64,000 bases of DNA. It comes from Ambrosia x helenae (lineage: Eukaryota > Streptophyta > Magnoliopsida > Asterales > Asteraceae). The position numbers were made by a program, and so were the translations under genes. The stretch is taken from the NCBI GenBank assembly GCA_030844895.1, contig CM061233.1, forward strand, positions 47,583,937-47,647,936. Reading direction: 5' to 3'. The notes under the pieces are model-generated. The model was not told where the DNA came from. It saw only the letters and a list, made by a program, of their open reading frames with translations, and made no database searches. Position 1 is the first letter of the stretch, and each line of letters opens with the position of its first letter. Below are positions 32,563-43,649 of this stretch, piece after piece.

Positions 32563-34829
32563 ATTCACCACATGACCTAGAAACTGAACTTCGCGTAACC
32601 AAAAGTCACACTTCGAGAACTTAGCATACAGTTGTTCCCGTCTCAAGAGTTCCAAGACAAGTCGCAAGTGTTCCTCGTGGTCCACCTTGCTCTTGGAATA
32701 GATCAGAATGTCATCAATGAAGACGATGACAAATTTATCAAGGTAAGGCTTACAGACACGGTTCATAAGATCCATGAAAACCGCTGGTGCGTTGGTGAGA
32801 CCAAAGGGCATAACCAAAAACTCAAAATGGCCGTAACGAGTACGAAAAGCAGTCTTCGGAACATCGGATTCCTGCACGCGCAACTGGTGATACCCAGACC
32901 TTAAGTCAATCTTCGAATAATAGCTGGAACCCTGAAGCTGGTCAAAGAGGTCATCAATACGAGGAAGAGGATAACGATTCTTGATGGTCACCTTGTTCAG
33001 CTCACGATAATCGATACACATACGAAGGCTCCCGTCTTTCTTCTTTACAAACAGAATAGGGGCTCCCCACGGAGAAGAGCTAGGCCGAATGAAACCCTTT
33101 TCCAAGAGTTCTTGTAACTGGTTGGACAACTCCAACATCTCTGGAGGTGCAAGACGATAAGGGGCTCGAGCAATAGGGGCCGCACCAGGTGCGAGATCAA
33201 TACCAAACTCAACCTGACGATGGGGAGGAAGACCAGGTAGGTCATCAGGAAACACATCAGGAAAGTCACGAACCACGGGAATATCCTCGATCTTCTTTCC
33301 ACCATCAGAAGAAACAGAATCAAGTGCCAGAATGGCCGAATAACCCTTCCGAAGATACTTGTGGGCTTTCATACAAGAAATGATGCTCAAAGGAGCGCCG
33401 CACTTCTCACCATGCACCGAGAGGATCTCTCCATCAGGGAGAGGAATACGAATAATCTTATCAAAGCAGACGATCTCCGCACGATACAAGGACAACCAAT
33501 CCATGCCTACAACGACATCAAAACTACCCAAGGGTACCGGCATAAGGTCAATAGGGAAAGACAATCCCGAAAGTTCCAAACGACATTCCCGAAGAATATG
33601 TGTCGCCTCAATGTTCTTACCATCAGCCAATTCTACCAAGTACTTAGCCTCTAAGGGTGTAGGTACTATGTCTAGCAACTGACTAAACCCTACAGATACA
33701 AAGCTCCTATCGGCACCAGAATCAAATAAAACAGAAGCATAGCGATCGTTAAGAAGGAACGTACCGGTAACAGTATCTGGGTCCTGTCGGGCTTCCCCCG
33801 ATCCAATGACGAAGACTCGTGCGTTTCCGCCGCCGCCTCCGTTGTACCTGTTACCCCCACCGTTCTTTCCACCATCACCCTGCTTCAACTTGGGACAGTC
33901 CCGCTTAAAGTGACCAGTCTGACCACAGTTGTAACAACCCTGGTTCGTCTGGTTAGCAGCCTGAGGAGCAGGTTTGTCGCTCAAGCGAACACGACAAGTC
34001 TGAACCTCATGTCCCGGCTTCCCACACCGCTGACAAGTAGTGAGCTTGCGGCATGGTCCATTATGGTGATAGCTACACTTGTTGCACTTCGGGTAACTAC
34101 CATGATAAGAACCAGTCTTTTGCCCAGATGAAGGGGTAGAAGATTCAGACCTCTTCTGTTGCTGCTGGGGCTGGGATGGGGCAGAGTTCTTCACAGAGCT
34201 CTCCCACTTTCGCTTACTACCACAATCAGGGGCCTTCACAACAGAACCTCTAGGTGGCAGAGTACCTTCTTCCACCTTCTGGTTGGTCAGCTTATGAGCC
34301 AACCGAATAGTACCCTGAAGAGTAGCACAGTCATTCGCGGTAACCAGCCCACGAATTTCAGGTACGAGTCCAGCAACAAAGAATTCTATCTTCTTGTAGT
34401 CCGGAGTATCAGCATCCAAACACATAAGGACCAACTCATGAAAACGAACAACATACTCCTCTATCTCCGAACCAACCATAGTATGATTCCACAATTCCTG
34501 CTCCAGCTTCTTGATCTCATCACGGGGACAATACTCAGTCTTCAAACGAAACACGAACTCATCCCAAGGCATGGCATTGGCCTCGGCCAACCCAACAGTC
34601 TGAATAACGGTATTCCACCACGTCAAAGCACGATTCTCAAAAGTGCCAGAAGCGTACTTCACATGGTCCACAGCAGGACAGTTACACATCGCAAAAGCAG
34701 AAACAACCTTCTCCAACCACCTCAGTAAACCCACTGCACCCCCATTCCCACTAAAGTTATGAGGCTTGCAGTCCATAAACATCTTGTAGGTACAGGTAGG
34801 AGGATGGGGATGTGGATTAACGGCAGCAC
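32533..34829 (-). pseudogene. gag-pol: gag, protease and reverse transcriptase of element C
   Basis: This is exon 2 of the gag-pol gene, starting at the acceptor at 34829/34830 and open for about 750 codons. It carries the gag core (LTWWNTVIQTVGLAEAN, EYCPRDEIKKLEQELWN), three zinc knuckles (CNKCSYHHNGPC, CQRCGKPGHEVQTC, CYNCGQTGHFKRDC), the protease site VLFDSGADRSF, and reverse transcriptase with MPFGLTNAPA and the catalytic FIDD. It ends prematurely after FLGHVV because of one extra base near 32562. Gag to reverse transcriptase in one frame is usual for this group. Apart from the frameshift the conserved residues I checked are intact, in line with the young LTRs. Confidence 0.92.
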
Positions 34830-34906
34830 CTGCAATAATGCTCAGATAAATAGAACGAACATACCTCTAAGGTATAAAGGAACAGAAGTAGTAGTAGTGT
34901 AATTAC
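34830..34906 (-). other. Candidate 77 nt intron in gag of element C
   Basis: On the minus strand the donor is G|GTAATTAC and the acceptor GAGCATTATTGCAG|GTGCTG. It is phase 1, as in element B, and removal joins the Gly/Arg-rich N-terminus to VNPHPHPPTCTYKMF of the gag core. Read through, it hits a stop before the core. Confidence 0.6.
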
Positions 34907-35096
34907 CACCGCCAAATCCCTGTTGAGCAGCCTGCAAAGCAGCAAGAGCATCAACCACCCGTTGCTGAATTATGTTGTTCAGCTCAGCTTGGGTCATAGT
35001 AACCGGCTCATCACCACGACCACCACCGCGACCACCGCCACCACCACGGCGTCCACCACCGCCACCACGGCGTCCACCACCACGAGCAGTAGGCAT
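34907..35096 (-). CDS. gag: Gly/Arg-rich N-terminal gag exon of element C
   Basis: The ATG at 35096-35094 opens a basic, glycine-rich stretch (GGGRR repeats), then a short helical segment MTQAELNNIIQQRVVDAL that matches the LSQEDLNNLLQAAF segment of element B. Conservation of the helix and of the splice phase in both elements argues that this exon is translated as the gag N-terminus. The ATG follows a pyrimidine-rich tract ending CAG three bases upstream. Confidence 0.65.
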
Positions 35097-35618
35097 CCTC
35101 TGAACACAGAGAGAACAAAAAGTTCAGATTCGTCACCAGTATTAACGACTAATGCCGAGAATAGAGAACATTTCTGATTTCACCAATCCGTATCAACTAC
35201 GAATCATCTAATCAGAATACTATGAGTAAGAGAGTTCCGAATGAATACTCATTCCAAAGTGTACTAATCTAAGTACGAGTGTAAGATGGTGTGTGAGTAA
35301 GCGTGTCCCTCAAAACAGAGGATAGGATGTCCGAATACGGAACAGATCTCAAAGATACGTCAAATCGCTCCAAAGCGCAACACAACCGTGTTAAGAAATC
35401 AATACGTCCATTCCTTCGTCTTCAAACCCCGAAGAAGAAGACAATGGAGAATAGGCCAAGCCTATGCAAGAATAGATGATTTAACAGACAAGTATGATGA
35501 TATAGACAACCCGACAAAGTTAATAAGTTTCCCCACTAAAACTACTCATAACGTGTGACCGTCTAGTGTGTGACTCGGCTATAGACCAGACTCTACATGC
35601 AGTCCTAGTTCACTATAA
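35097..35618 (-). other. Untranslated leader of element C
   Basis: About 520 bp with no ORF of note, from primer site to gag. It ends with TTCTCTCTGTGTTCAG, acceptor-like, then AGG and the ATG. Confidence 0.5.
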
Positions 35619-35623
35619 CCATT

Positions 35624-35636
35624 GGCTCTGATACCA
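35624..35636 (-). promoter_or_regulatory. Primer binding site of element C
   Basis: On the minus strand TGGTATCAGAGCC begins 3 nt after the end of the 5' LTR, matching initiator-Met tRNA. Confidence 0.9.
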
Positions 35637-35639
35637 ATC

Positions 35640-38240
35640 TGTCACACCCTCAAATTCCACTTGCGGGGTTTTACCGCGAGGCGCATGACATACCAGGATC
35701 CAAGTCAACGGTCACAATAAACGACATCTATATGCAGTAAAAGTTACGTAGAAATACCAACCACGCAGTTTATAAGTAAAGTATAAAACGACAGCGGAAG
35801 CAAAATTTAATGTTTACAAAACCAATGTCAAAATGTGAATGCAAACACAACCCGGTTTGCTTATGTATGCAAGACTAGACGCGGTGCGACTCCAGTGCGC
35901 CTAAGACTCCCTGCTACCTTAGCGACCTGAGAAAACATGCGAAGTTAGACAACACTTAAAGTGCCGGTGAGTCACAGAGATATAGTTTGCAAAAGTTATC
36001 ATAAGTAAGCCAAACCCAACAACCCTTACATCTATACCTGATGCTAGCTAGACATCGTTACATGATACTATAGTGTCGTGAACCACTGCTGACAAGATAA
36101 GAATGCCTCAAACCCGTCACCGGTTCATCACCCGGTGCCGTAAGATATAGGACAAATATGCACCCGCCACCGACCTCCAGTCGGCCCGAGTGGGGCTAGT
36201 CAAGCCCAATAGATCTATTCACACCTTCCCCGCTATGTACCCACATATTGATGGTTCACTAAGATATGAGAGGACTTTAATGATGAAAGTATAAGTCACT
36301 AAGTATCCATGAGGTATCATGTAATATGTTGGTTTAAAAGTTTAGAAAGTTTTACCGCATGTCTCTCCCCCAGAATGTTCCAAAAACAGTAAAGAATGGG
36401 GCTGTGACACTCACCTTAGTTTGCGTTCCCAAAATAAGAATTTAGACAAGTCTTGATGATCCCAAGTACCGGCGATCTATCAATAAAGGTTGTATGAGAG
36501 TTGTGACTAATAACCCCAAGGCTATTCAGTCCCCGATTGTCCAGATCATGATTAAGAAAGTTTGAAAACGTGTTTGACAGTGTAACCGACACGTGAAACT
36601 GACCCGACATCCCGTTGGTGACCCATTACACAAGTAATCAAGTACACATAGATTACACACAAGTTTCGAGCATAAAACACTTAGTTTGTATCAAAAATCT
36701 CATTTTAGTTAACGTAGGGTCGAAGGTGACTGTAAATGGTCGAAGGAGACTTTAAACGGTCGAATGTGGCTACCTTCGCCCCTTTTCTCCCTCCTTCGCC
36801 CATTTGTAATACGTTCGACCATTTAGTAACCAGGTTCGACCCTGGAGTCCCTCCTTCGCACCATCGACCGGTCGAAGGAGGCCAGGTTCGCCCCTGTTGT
36901 GCAATTTTCCCTAAAAACGCTTCAAACACATTCAAAACAACTTGAAACATCATCAAACACAGCAGTCAAGCATGGATAACTTATCCCTACAAAACCCTAC
37001 CGATTTTACACCAAAATCTAGTCGTTTTACAAGTTTCCCAAAATAGTAAATTATGGAGATGTCACATCATCATGCATGCAATCTTTACCCAATTAGGAAA
37101 CTTTATGAAATCACTCAATAATTAACTTAATATACTCAGATTACCATGAACAATAAACCCCCCCAATCATATCCCTATCACTATCATCATGAACAAGCCC
37201 TAGATCTAACCCAAAATCCCCAAAATGGATAAAACATCATCAATAATCAATTGTAACCTATCTTAATCATAAAACATTATCAATAGCAGTCCTAGATCAT
37301 TGTTATAACATCTATACAGCAGTCAATCATCAAACAATACATAACATCACATAGAACACCATTAACACATGTTAGTTTGTATGAAAACTCATTGTTTATG
37401 AATAGGTTTTGTTTAGAAAGATATTAGGAAGGTTTTTATCTATTAAAACATGTTTGTATCAGATCTGGACTCTTGGGGTTTAATCAAAATTGTTTAAAAA
37501 GGATCTAGAATGAAGAACACACCTTAGATCTTCACTCGTAATGATTTAGAGAGTTGGATTATGAAAAATAAGCTCAAAAACTCCTTCCCCAATGATAATA
37601 GTCGAAAGAGAGTGTTTAGAGGCGTTTAGGGTTTGTGAAATGATGAAAAATGACTAAGGATGGTATTTATACTATGTCCAGGTTCGACCCCTTCGTATGG
37701 GCGAACGTGGAAGTTAAGTGGTCGAAGGTACCTTTTCAAATCAGTTAGCCAGGTTCGACCCTTCATATGGGTCGAAGGTGATTTTATACGGCCGAAGGAG
37801 ACCTTTTAGAAAACTAAGGGCCAGGTTCGACCCTTCGAACGGTCGAACCAGAGAGGTTCATTTCCATATTTCCAGTTTGTCGTGTTTAGCACATTTTAAC
37901 GCACCTTAACGCCTGAACATGTAACCCTAATCTATGTTTCACATAATTAAGCATGAACAATCATCTAAACATCATTTAAACACATATTTGTATATAATCC
38001 ACCATATAAGAATCATTCTACACATAACACTTAATTTAGCTTATGTAATTCACCAATAACGGGACTCAAGACGCGTGTATATGTAAAAGACACCAATGAT
38101 CCTTCAGATCATTGAACTCTGGACAATACGTAAGAAAACCCCGACTCAACTAACCCAGTTAAGTACGTAATTAAACTGTTTCCCGCTAAGGTAGACTTAT
38201 AAGTTTTAAATATGTTAAGTCAAATATGCCGGGTGTCACA
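35640..38240 (-). repeat. 5' LTR of element C
   Basis: A 2601 bp copy of 27683-30282 with about nine substitutions and one extra C. It contains the working promoter (TATA 37664-37672), palindromic blocks 37680-37850 and 36717-36895, and the intron-like segment 35927-36414. Confidence 0.93.
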
Positions 38241-38245
38241 AAAAA

Positions 38246-38420
38246 TGTGTCAGAATGGAATATATAGAATAAAATTAACGTATAAAATGAATAATTGAAT
38301 ATGTGGAACCATTAAAAATAGTATAATTTACATTCCTAATAATTATGAATCATTACAATTTAGTATATGTCCAAAAAATTCTAGAAAATCTATTTTAAAG
38401 TACTAATATATTAAAAAAAG
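38246..38420 (-). other. 5' part of the Helitron Rep/helicase intron
   Basis: AT-rich sequence after the exon ending ...RIDSNCPG. The intron resumes on the far side of element C at 27672-27682 with the pyrimidine tract and AG. Confidence 0.5.
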
Positions 38421-39433
38421 TTAAAAACCTGGACAGTTTGAATCTATTCTTCTCTTGCGTAAAATGTCATCAGACAAATAATTCCATGTTTCCTCCCACA
38501 CAATGTCAGGTCTTAACAAACTGTTGGACGCTAAAAGAGTTGCAAATAAGTTCCTTAGATAAGGGCCGAAACCTGCAAAAGCTGCTTCCTTTATTGCTTC
38601 AACATATTCTGTATCATCATCCAGGAGTCCCATTGCGTAGCATGCATCCCTAAAAGATGATTGTACTTTCCCATCAACTTTAAGAATATCTTGAAATGAT
38701 GTTGGTCCTTTAACCTTATTCAAAAGTATTCTCAAAAAATAAGCTTCGCCAACAGAAGCAGGAACTGAATGAATTCGACCAATTGACTTTATTCTTTGCC
38801 TAACCTCCCATTTTCGTTCTTGTGCTTTCCAAACATATTGTGCAGGGAATTGGATGTAAGTTAGTTGCCTTGCATTGGCATCAATTTTGTTGCGTTCCAT
38901 CCAACCCAAAAACATAGAGGAAGCACAAGAGGGTTTATTGAGAACGTCGTCAATGTCCTGCGTAGGATCGAAAACAATTCTTTGTTCACCGGGTAGATGA
39001 AAAGGTAGTCTCATTACAGGAGGTGACCTGTAATGAATATCATATGAGAATATTCTCCATGAAGCCTCACACGCAGAAATATAACGACAATCATAAAATC
39101 CTTTTACTTCATCAACAACTTTGTCTTCACCGGGTACTTTCTTGCTTTCCACAAAATTAAGAGTAACTCTATCTGGACCATTGTTAATGTATTTAAATAA
39201 ATACTTAATGGATCCAGCTTGGTTACACCATTCAACGTTGATATGAGCCTGGTATCTTTTAAGAAGTGTCTTGTTATATGGAACAACATATCTGTTATCT
39301 AATTGCTCACCAGACTTTTCTACAAACGAACCATTATCTCTGCGTCTATACACTGCATAACCTTCAGTATCAATAGAAGTCTCATTCTGGAATTTTTTTA
39401 CTTTGGTTTGATAAATCTGGTATTCATGTTCTT
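38421..39433 (-). pseudogene. Helitron Rep/helicase, middle part
   Basis: The reading starts within FQNETSIDTEGYAVYRRRDNG, then LDNRYVVPYNKTLL, HINVEWCNQAGSIKYLFKYI, and later FHLPGEQRIVF, FLGWMERN and EEAYFLRILLNKV-type blocks (here GEAYFLRILLNKVKG). These are conserved between the Rep nuclease and helicase domains of plant Helitrons. The N-terminal part, including the zinc-finger-like region and the HUH nuclease with its tyrosines, is absent: upstream of 39433 an in-frame stop is followed by unrelated sequence. This copy could not nick DNA. Confidence 0.88.
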
Positions 39434-40147
39434 AATGCAGAATCTGTGCAGCATCATTTGAAACAATGGATCTTTGTGACAAGTGTTTTGCAAAGGATTC
39501 TATTCGGTATGTATTTTTTCATTTAAAAATTAACGGTTTAGAGATTTACTTTTTAACGTATACACAGTTATGACAAATTTTTTATTAACACTGTATAGGT
39601 AAATTCGTTGGCGCAAAAAAATGCGAGGATATGAAAATACATATGTATCAGCAGGTTTATGCAGTAGTTGTAGAAGTGAAACAATAATAGATTGGTGTCT
39701 GAGGTACACAAAGAATAGTATTTTGAAGGAGGTTACATCGGATTGAAGAAAGAAAAGCAAAAGTGGTCATATGTATTACACGTTATTTCTTCAAAACAAA
39801 CTGAAATTATGGAATTTATTCGAAATGGGTATAAGTTTTATATAAACTGGTTAGTTTAATTTGCCAAATGTATTACACGTTTTGTACCCAACCGTGTCTT
39901 GGTAATGAACAAATCATAAGAAGTAGATATATTTTACAAATCGTCCAAAATCGGTCATGTAAGTATGTAAACGTACGGAATAAAATATGAGGATTTCAAA
40001 ACTAACATAGTAAATAACATTATCTAGAATGTTATGGAATATAGAAACATAGATGCATAAACTGAAAAACGGTAATTAATATTTGTTATTGAAAACAATT
40101 AAGATACTAAAATTAAAATATGCGAAATTATGAGACATAACAATATC
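39434..40147 (-). other. Non-coding stretch where the Rep N-terminus should be
   Basis: No Rep-like reading in any frame. AT-rich sequence, consistent with an internal deletion or rearrangement that removed the nuclease. Confidence 0.5.
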
Positions 40148-40549
40148 TTATTCCATAACATTAAAAAAACCTTGGGCCTTTATCGCCTTAATGTGTTTCT
40201 TTCCTACAAGATGGTCATTCAAATTATCCATGCTGGTACATTGAATGTTGCAAACCCCACAGTAGAACAAATCTTGACCATACGCATTCACAATCTACAA
40301 AAATAGACATTAATACATAACATTCTTGATAAAAGAAATAAACTATGTATATTAAAATATCTTGACAAAAGGAATGCGCAATATATTATACGAAGGACAT
40401 AAATGTAATACCTTTGCCCGATGTTTTTTGCCGTTGCAATGCTGAATATATTGAGCATGGTCAATACAGTTTAGATCGCATAGATAACAGTAAACGATTT
40501 CATGCAAAACTGCACCATTGGCTACCATTTGAAGGGTTCTATTATCCAT
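40148..40549 (-). CDS. Two-exon gene for a small protein with two C2H2 zinc fingers
   Basis: Exon 1 (40412-40549) and exon 2 (40148-40294) join in phase 0 with donor AAAG|GTATTA and acceptor TTTTTGTAG, giving 94 residues. The protein is MDNRTLQMVANG..., then finger 1 YCYLCDLNCIDHAQYIQH with GKKH, and finger 2 FYCGVCNIQCTSMDNLNDH with GKKH. The CX2CX12HX5H spacing and GKKH ending are typical of U1-like (zf-met, matrin-type) fingers that bind RNA or structured nucleic acid. No stop or frameshift interrupts it, unlike the neighbouring helicase. It has no signal peptide or membrane segment. Whether it serves the Helitron or is a captured host fragment is unknown. Confidence 0.6.
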
Positions 40550-41538
40550 GACAACTAAAAAAAATAAAAAATTAGTATATATAAACACAAAATGTTAATA
40601 ATTTAGAAAACAAAAGATACATATGAAACCTGGTTTGCAAAAGTGAAAAGGCTATTACATAAATGACATACTCATGGTTGTATAAGATTATTATACAGGG
40701 GTGAATTGAATTATTTTTGTAAAGTTTATTAATAAAAATATATATGTTCATTGTTTATAAATATAAATTACAGAAATATTTGAAAGATAAGTATAATCTT
40801 TACAATTTACCAAATATAATGGAAATTTAGTTATGTAAAATTGCACGGAATTTTCGTTATCATGAATAATAAATGTGTTTGTATACTGATTTCTAAAATT
40901 AGTTTATTCCAAATATTAATACTTATCTAATATAAACTTGTATTTTTTTAGAAAAGTAAATTCCAAGACTGTTTTTTAGAAAGTTTATATAAGATTCAAT
41001 CCATAACCAGTATGACATTATATAACGTTATTTTTTTGATACGGATAGAAAGGGGATACTTTGATTGTGATTAAAAACAAAGAAAAAGCAAATTTCGACT
41101 TCAATATGAAATTTTACTTACTGCCTTGTTGGTTCGACACATTTGTGTAGTAATTGTTTGGAAATGGCGTTCTTATTATGAAAGAGGAATATTGACTTAA
41201 CACCAGAATGCTCGGTGTATACAAATTTGAAAGAGGTTAAAACTTATAGCAGCATCAATTGTTTATATAAATACATAAATGGATGAAAAATTAAAACGGC
41301 ATACATACTACAAACCGATTCATTCATTAATATTCGGATAAAAGTTAACACCTAAACATGAAGGTCATTCATAATAAGTAAGTTGCTAGTACAAAACGGG
41401 TACCCACAGTAATAAACAACCAAAATTTGGGACCACTTAACCTACATAAGCGTCATGTTATATTTCATTTCTACTACGATATCGTCATTTTCAACAACAA
41501 ATGACAAAACCAAAACATAGAACCCACAATGCCTTTAG
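40550..41538 (-). other. Non-coding Helitron interior
   Basis: AT-rich, no gene recognised between the zinc-finger gene and the B3-like gene. Confidence 0.5.
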
Positions 41539-42046
41539 CTAAGGCATGGAGAAAACCAACATGCCCTTGAAAAACGTAAGCTTATAGCGACGACCATTCC
41601 TTAACCCAAGCCTTTTCATTCTTGACTTCCATTTGTTCAACGAATACCTTACCTTACTCCCGCTTCCTTCAACCATCACTCTTCTAATCATACACGGTCC
41701 ATTTTCAAACTGGACAAAAACGGTGGCTTTCTTTTCGAAGTGATGCTGCCTTGCAAAAGCGATTGGAAAGCGCTGCGAAAAAATACATAAACATTTGCGT
41801 GTAATAAGTTAATTAAAATATCACAATTGTTAACAAAAATACTTAGAGATTAAAATTTAGTAATGAGTAAACAAATACTCACAAATTTGTTTGTGACTTT
41901 TGTAATAATGGAATCACGCTCAGGAGCAGCTTCCCAGTTAAATACACCCAAATTGTGCATCCCACTATCTGAATCGCTTTCATCCCAATCGCTAAGGTCA
42001 GACGAGTCCTTGAAACTTCAATCATTTCAACAGGCTGTTTGTTAGC
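41539..42046 (-). CDS. B3-like DNA-binding protein, two visible exons
   Basis: Exon 1 (41883-42046) has an acidic stretch DSSDLSDWDESDSDSG then GVFNWEAAPERDSIITKV, ending at donor AAATTT|GTGAGT. Exon 2 (41539-41772), after TTTTTTCGCAG, reads RFPIAFARQHHFEKKATVF, VQFENGPCMIRRVMVEGS, and NKWKSRMKRLGLRNGRRY, ending LVFSMP and a stop. The order P-x-x-FA-x-x-H ... W-x-x-x-M-x-x-x-G-L-x-x-G ... L-x-F is that of a REM-type B3 domain, a plant transcription-factor fold. Exon 1's frame has a stop near its start, so it may be decayed or begin internally. The family call rests on pattern only. Confidence 0.45.
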
Positions 42047-43649
42047 CTAAACAATTATAAAGTTAAGCGTAAATTGTATGTTTACAAAAAATAGATATAA
42101 AAATAAAGAAAACTCCTAAGTGTTTTACCATTTTTTGCTACTTAAGAGGCAGGATGGCAAAAGGCTGCATTCATTTGAAGGTGAAACAAAAGGTTAAAAG
42201 CATAACTATCTATACAACTACACATGTATTGAAAACAAACAAATCTAAATAAAAACGCATGTCTATTATGGCAATTTGTAGAAAATCGACTAAGACTAAA
42301 CAATAAAATACAAAAAACAGATCTAACATCATATGATTGAATATTGATTATTTTCTACAAATCAGCAAACATTAACCAAAAAACTTACATGCTAATGAAA
42401 AAAACTGATAACATGACCGGAATGATTTATAGAGCAATTACTCAATAGATTGGTACCCACTGGAGTACACGCGGTAAATGTCAATGGTAAACGAAAAAAA
42501 AGTATATAAATCAAGAACATTGATCAAAAACATCAAACGTTGTTAATCATAAATTATCACACAATTATTTATTCAGAATTCTTAATGATATTCATCTTTA
42601 TATTACCAACTGATTGTTTATCATTTTAACATTACAGATCAAGATACACGATTACTACTGTTAATGAGAGAATTGATAGCACATGCATCACCAAAAAATC
42701 ATAGTGATAAAAAAAGAAACATCGATTACTAACAAATATACGATTATTCATCTATATTAACAACTGATTGTTTATCTACTTAACATTACAGATCAAACAC
42801 TGATTGTTACTCAATACGTCTAATTGACAGTATAGATCAACATACACGATTACTACTGTTAATGCAACAAAAGATACCACATACATCATCAAAAAATCAT
42901 AGTGATAGCAAGGCGATACATCGATTACTAACAAATACACGATTATTACGATGATGTCTTAGAGTATTGATAATATCGATATAGTGATAACAGTGAAGAA
43001 GATGAAAAGACAGATACCTTTTGGTAAAGTAGATTTTTTGAAGCCCCTTGAAATCTGAATGAGTCTAGTATGTAGGTTTTATATATAATATAAACAATTG
43101 ATCTTGGTATGAAACATAATTATATTGCATATTCAATCGGGCCTTTGTTTAAGAAAAGCAGTTGGCCCAATAACTAAATATATATGTACAATTTATATGG
43201 CTTGTTTTTGTTAACTTAGTGGGCCGATCTTGTATTATAACAACATAACAACATATTTGGGGTAACAATTTAAGATGATAGATAACATTTATGTTACAAT
43301 TTTTTGTTATAATTAGATAATAATCATACAAAATTAAAACTCACTATTAGGGTAGATGACTACATCAACCAATTTACTTGTATCTATCTATACTAAACAT
43401 AATATCAAATAGGTGAAAACATACTTATCAATCAAGCAAACGCATTTATTAAATATTATAATCGTTATAAAATGTAATAAAAACAATAAACCATATCATG
43501 GTAGAAATAGAAAACCAAAAAGTAGAAAATTTTCAAATTTATTTAAAAAAACAAAAGATAAAGCAATAAAACTGGTAGACCATAAGCATAGCAAACAAAT
43601 CCTCTTCATTTTTGGTTTAGGCAGACGGGAGGCTCAACGGAATTTTAAG
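42047..43649 (-). other. Helitron interior with tandem repeats, no gene
   Basis: Low-coding AT-rich DNA. An imperfect tandem duplication of about 190 bp occupies about 42590-42955 (shared words: CACGATTACTACTGTTAATG and AAAAAATCATAGTGATA). Confidence 0.5.

Larger units (their letters stand above)
27683..38240 (-). mobile_element. Chromovirus element C, young insertion in the Helitron
   Basis: A 10.56 kb Ty3/gypsy element on the minus strand is flanked by AAAAA on both sides (27678-27682, 38241-38245). LTRs are 27683-30282 and 35640-38240. I count about nine substitutions and one indel between them, about 0.35%, so it is a recent insertion. It carries a full gag-pol order but with two frameshifts and a stop. 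It landed in the pyrimidine tract of the Helitron helicase intron, about 10 nt upstream of the acceptor AG. Confidence 0.93.

Noticed and set aside
30942..33878. Numerous plus-strand frames across element C
   Set aside because: All are antisense or frame shadows of the minus-strand gag-pol.
27678..38245. AAAAA as independent proof of the element C boundaries
   Set aside because: A homopolymer is weak evidence by itself; the boundary call rests on the LTR termini, primer site and the interrupted Helitron helicase.
43390..43415. TCTATACTAAACATAATAT as a plus-strand Helitron start
   Set aside because: No hairpin-CTAG end could be paired with it, and it lies inside a Helitron whose ends are already fixed.
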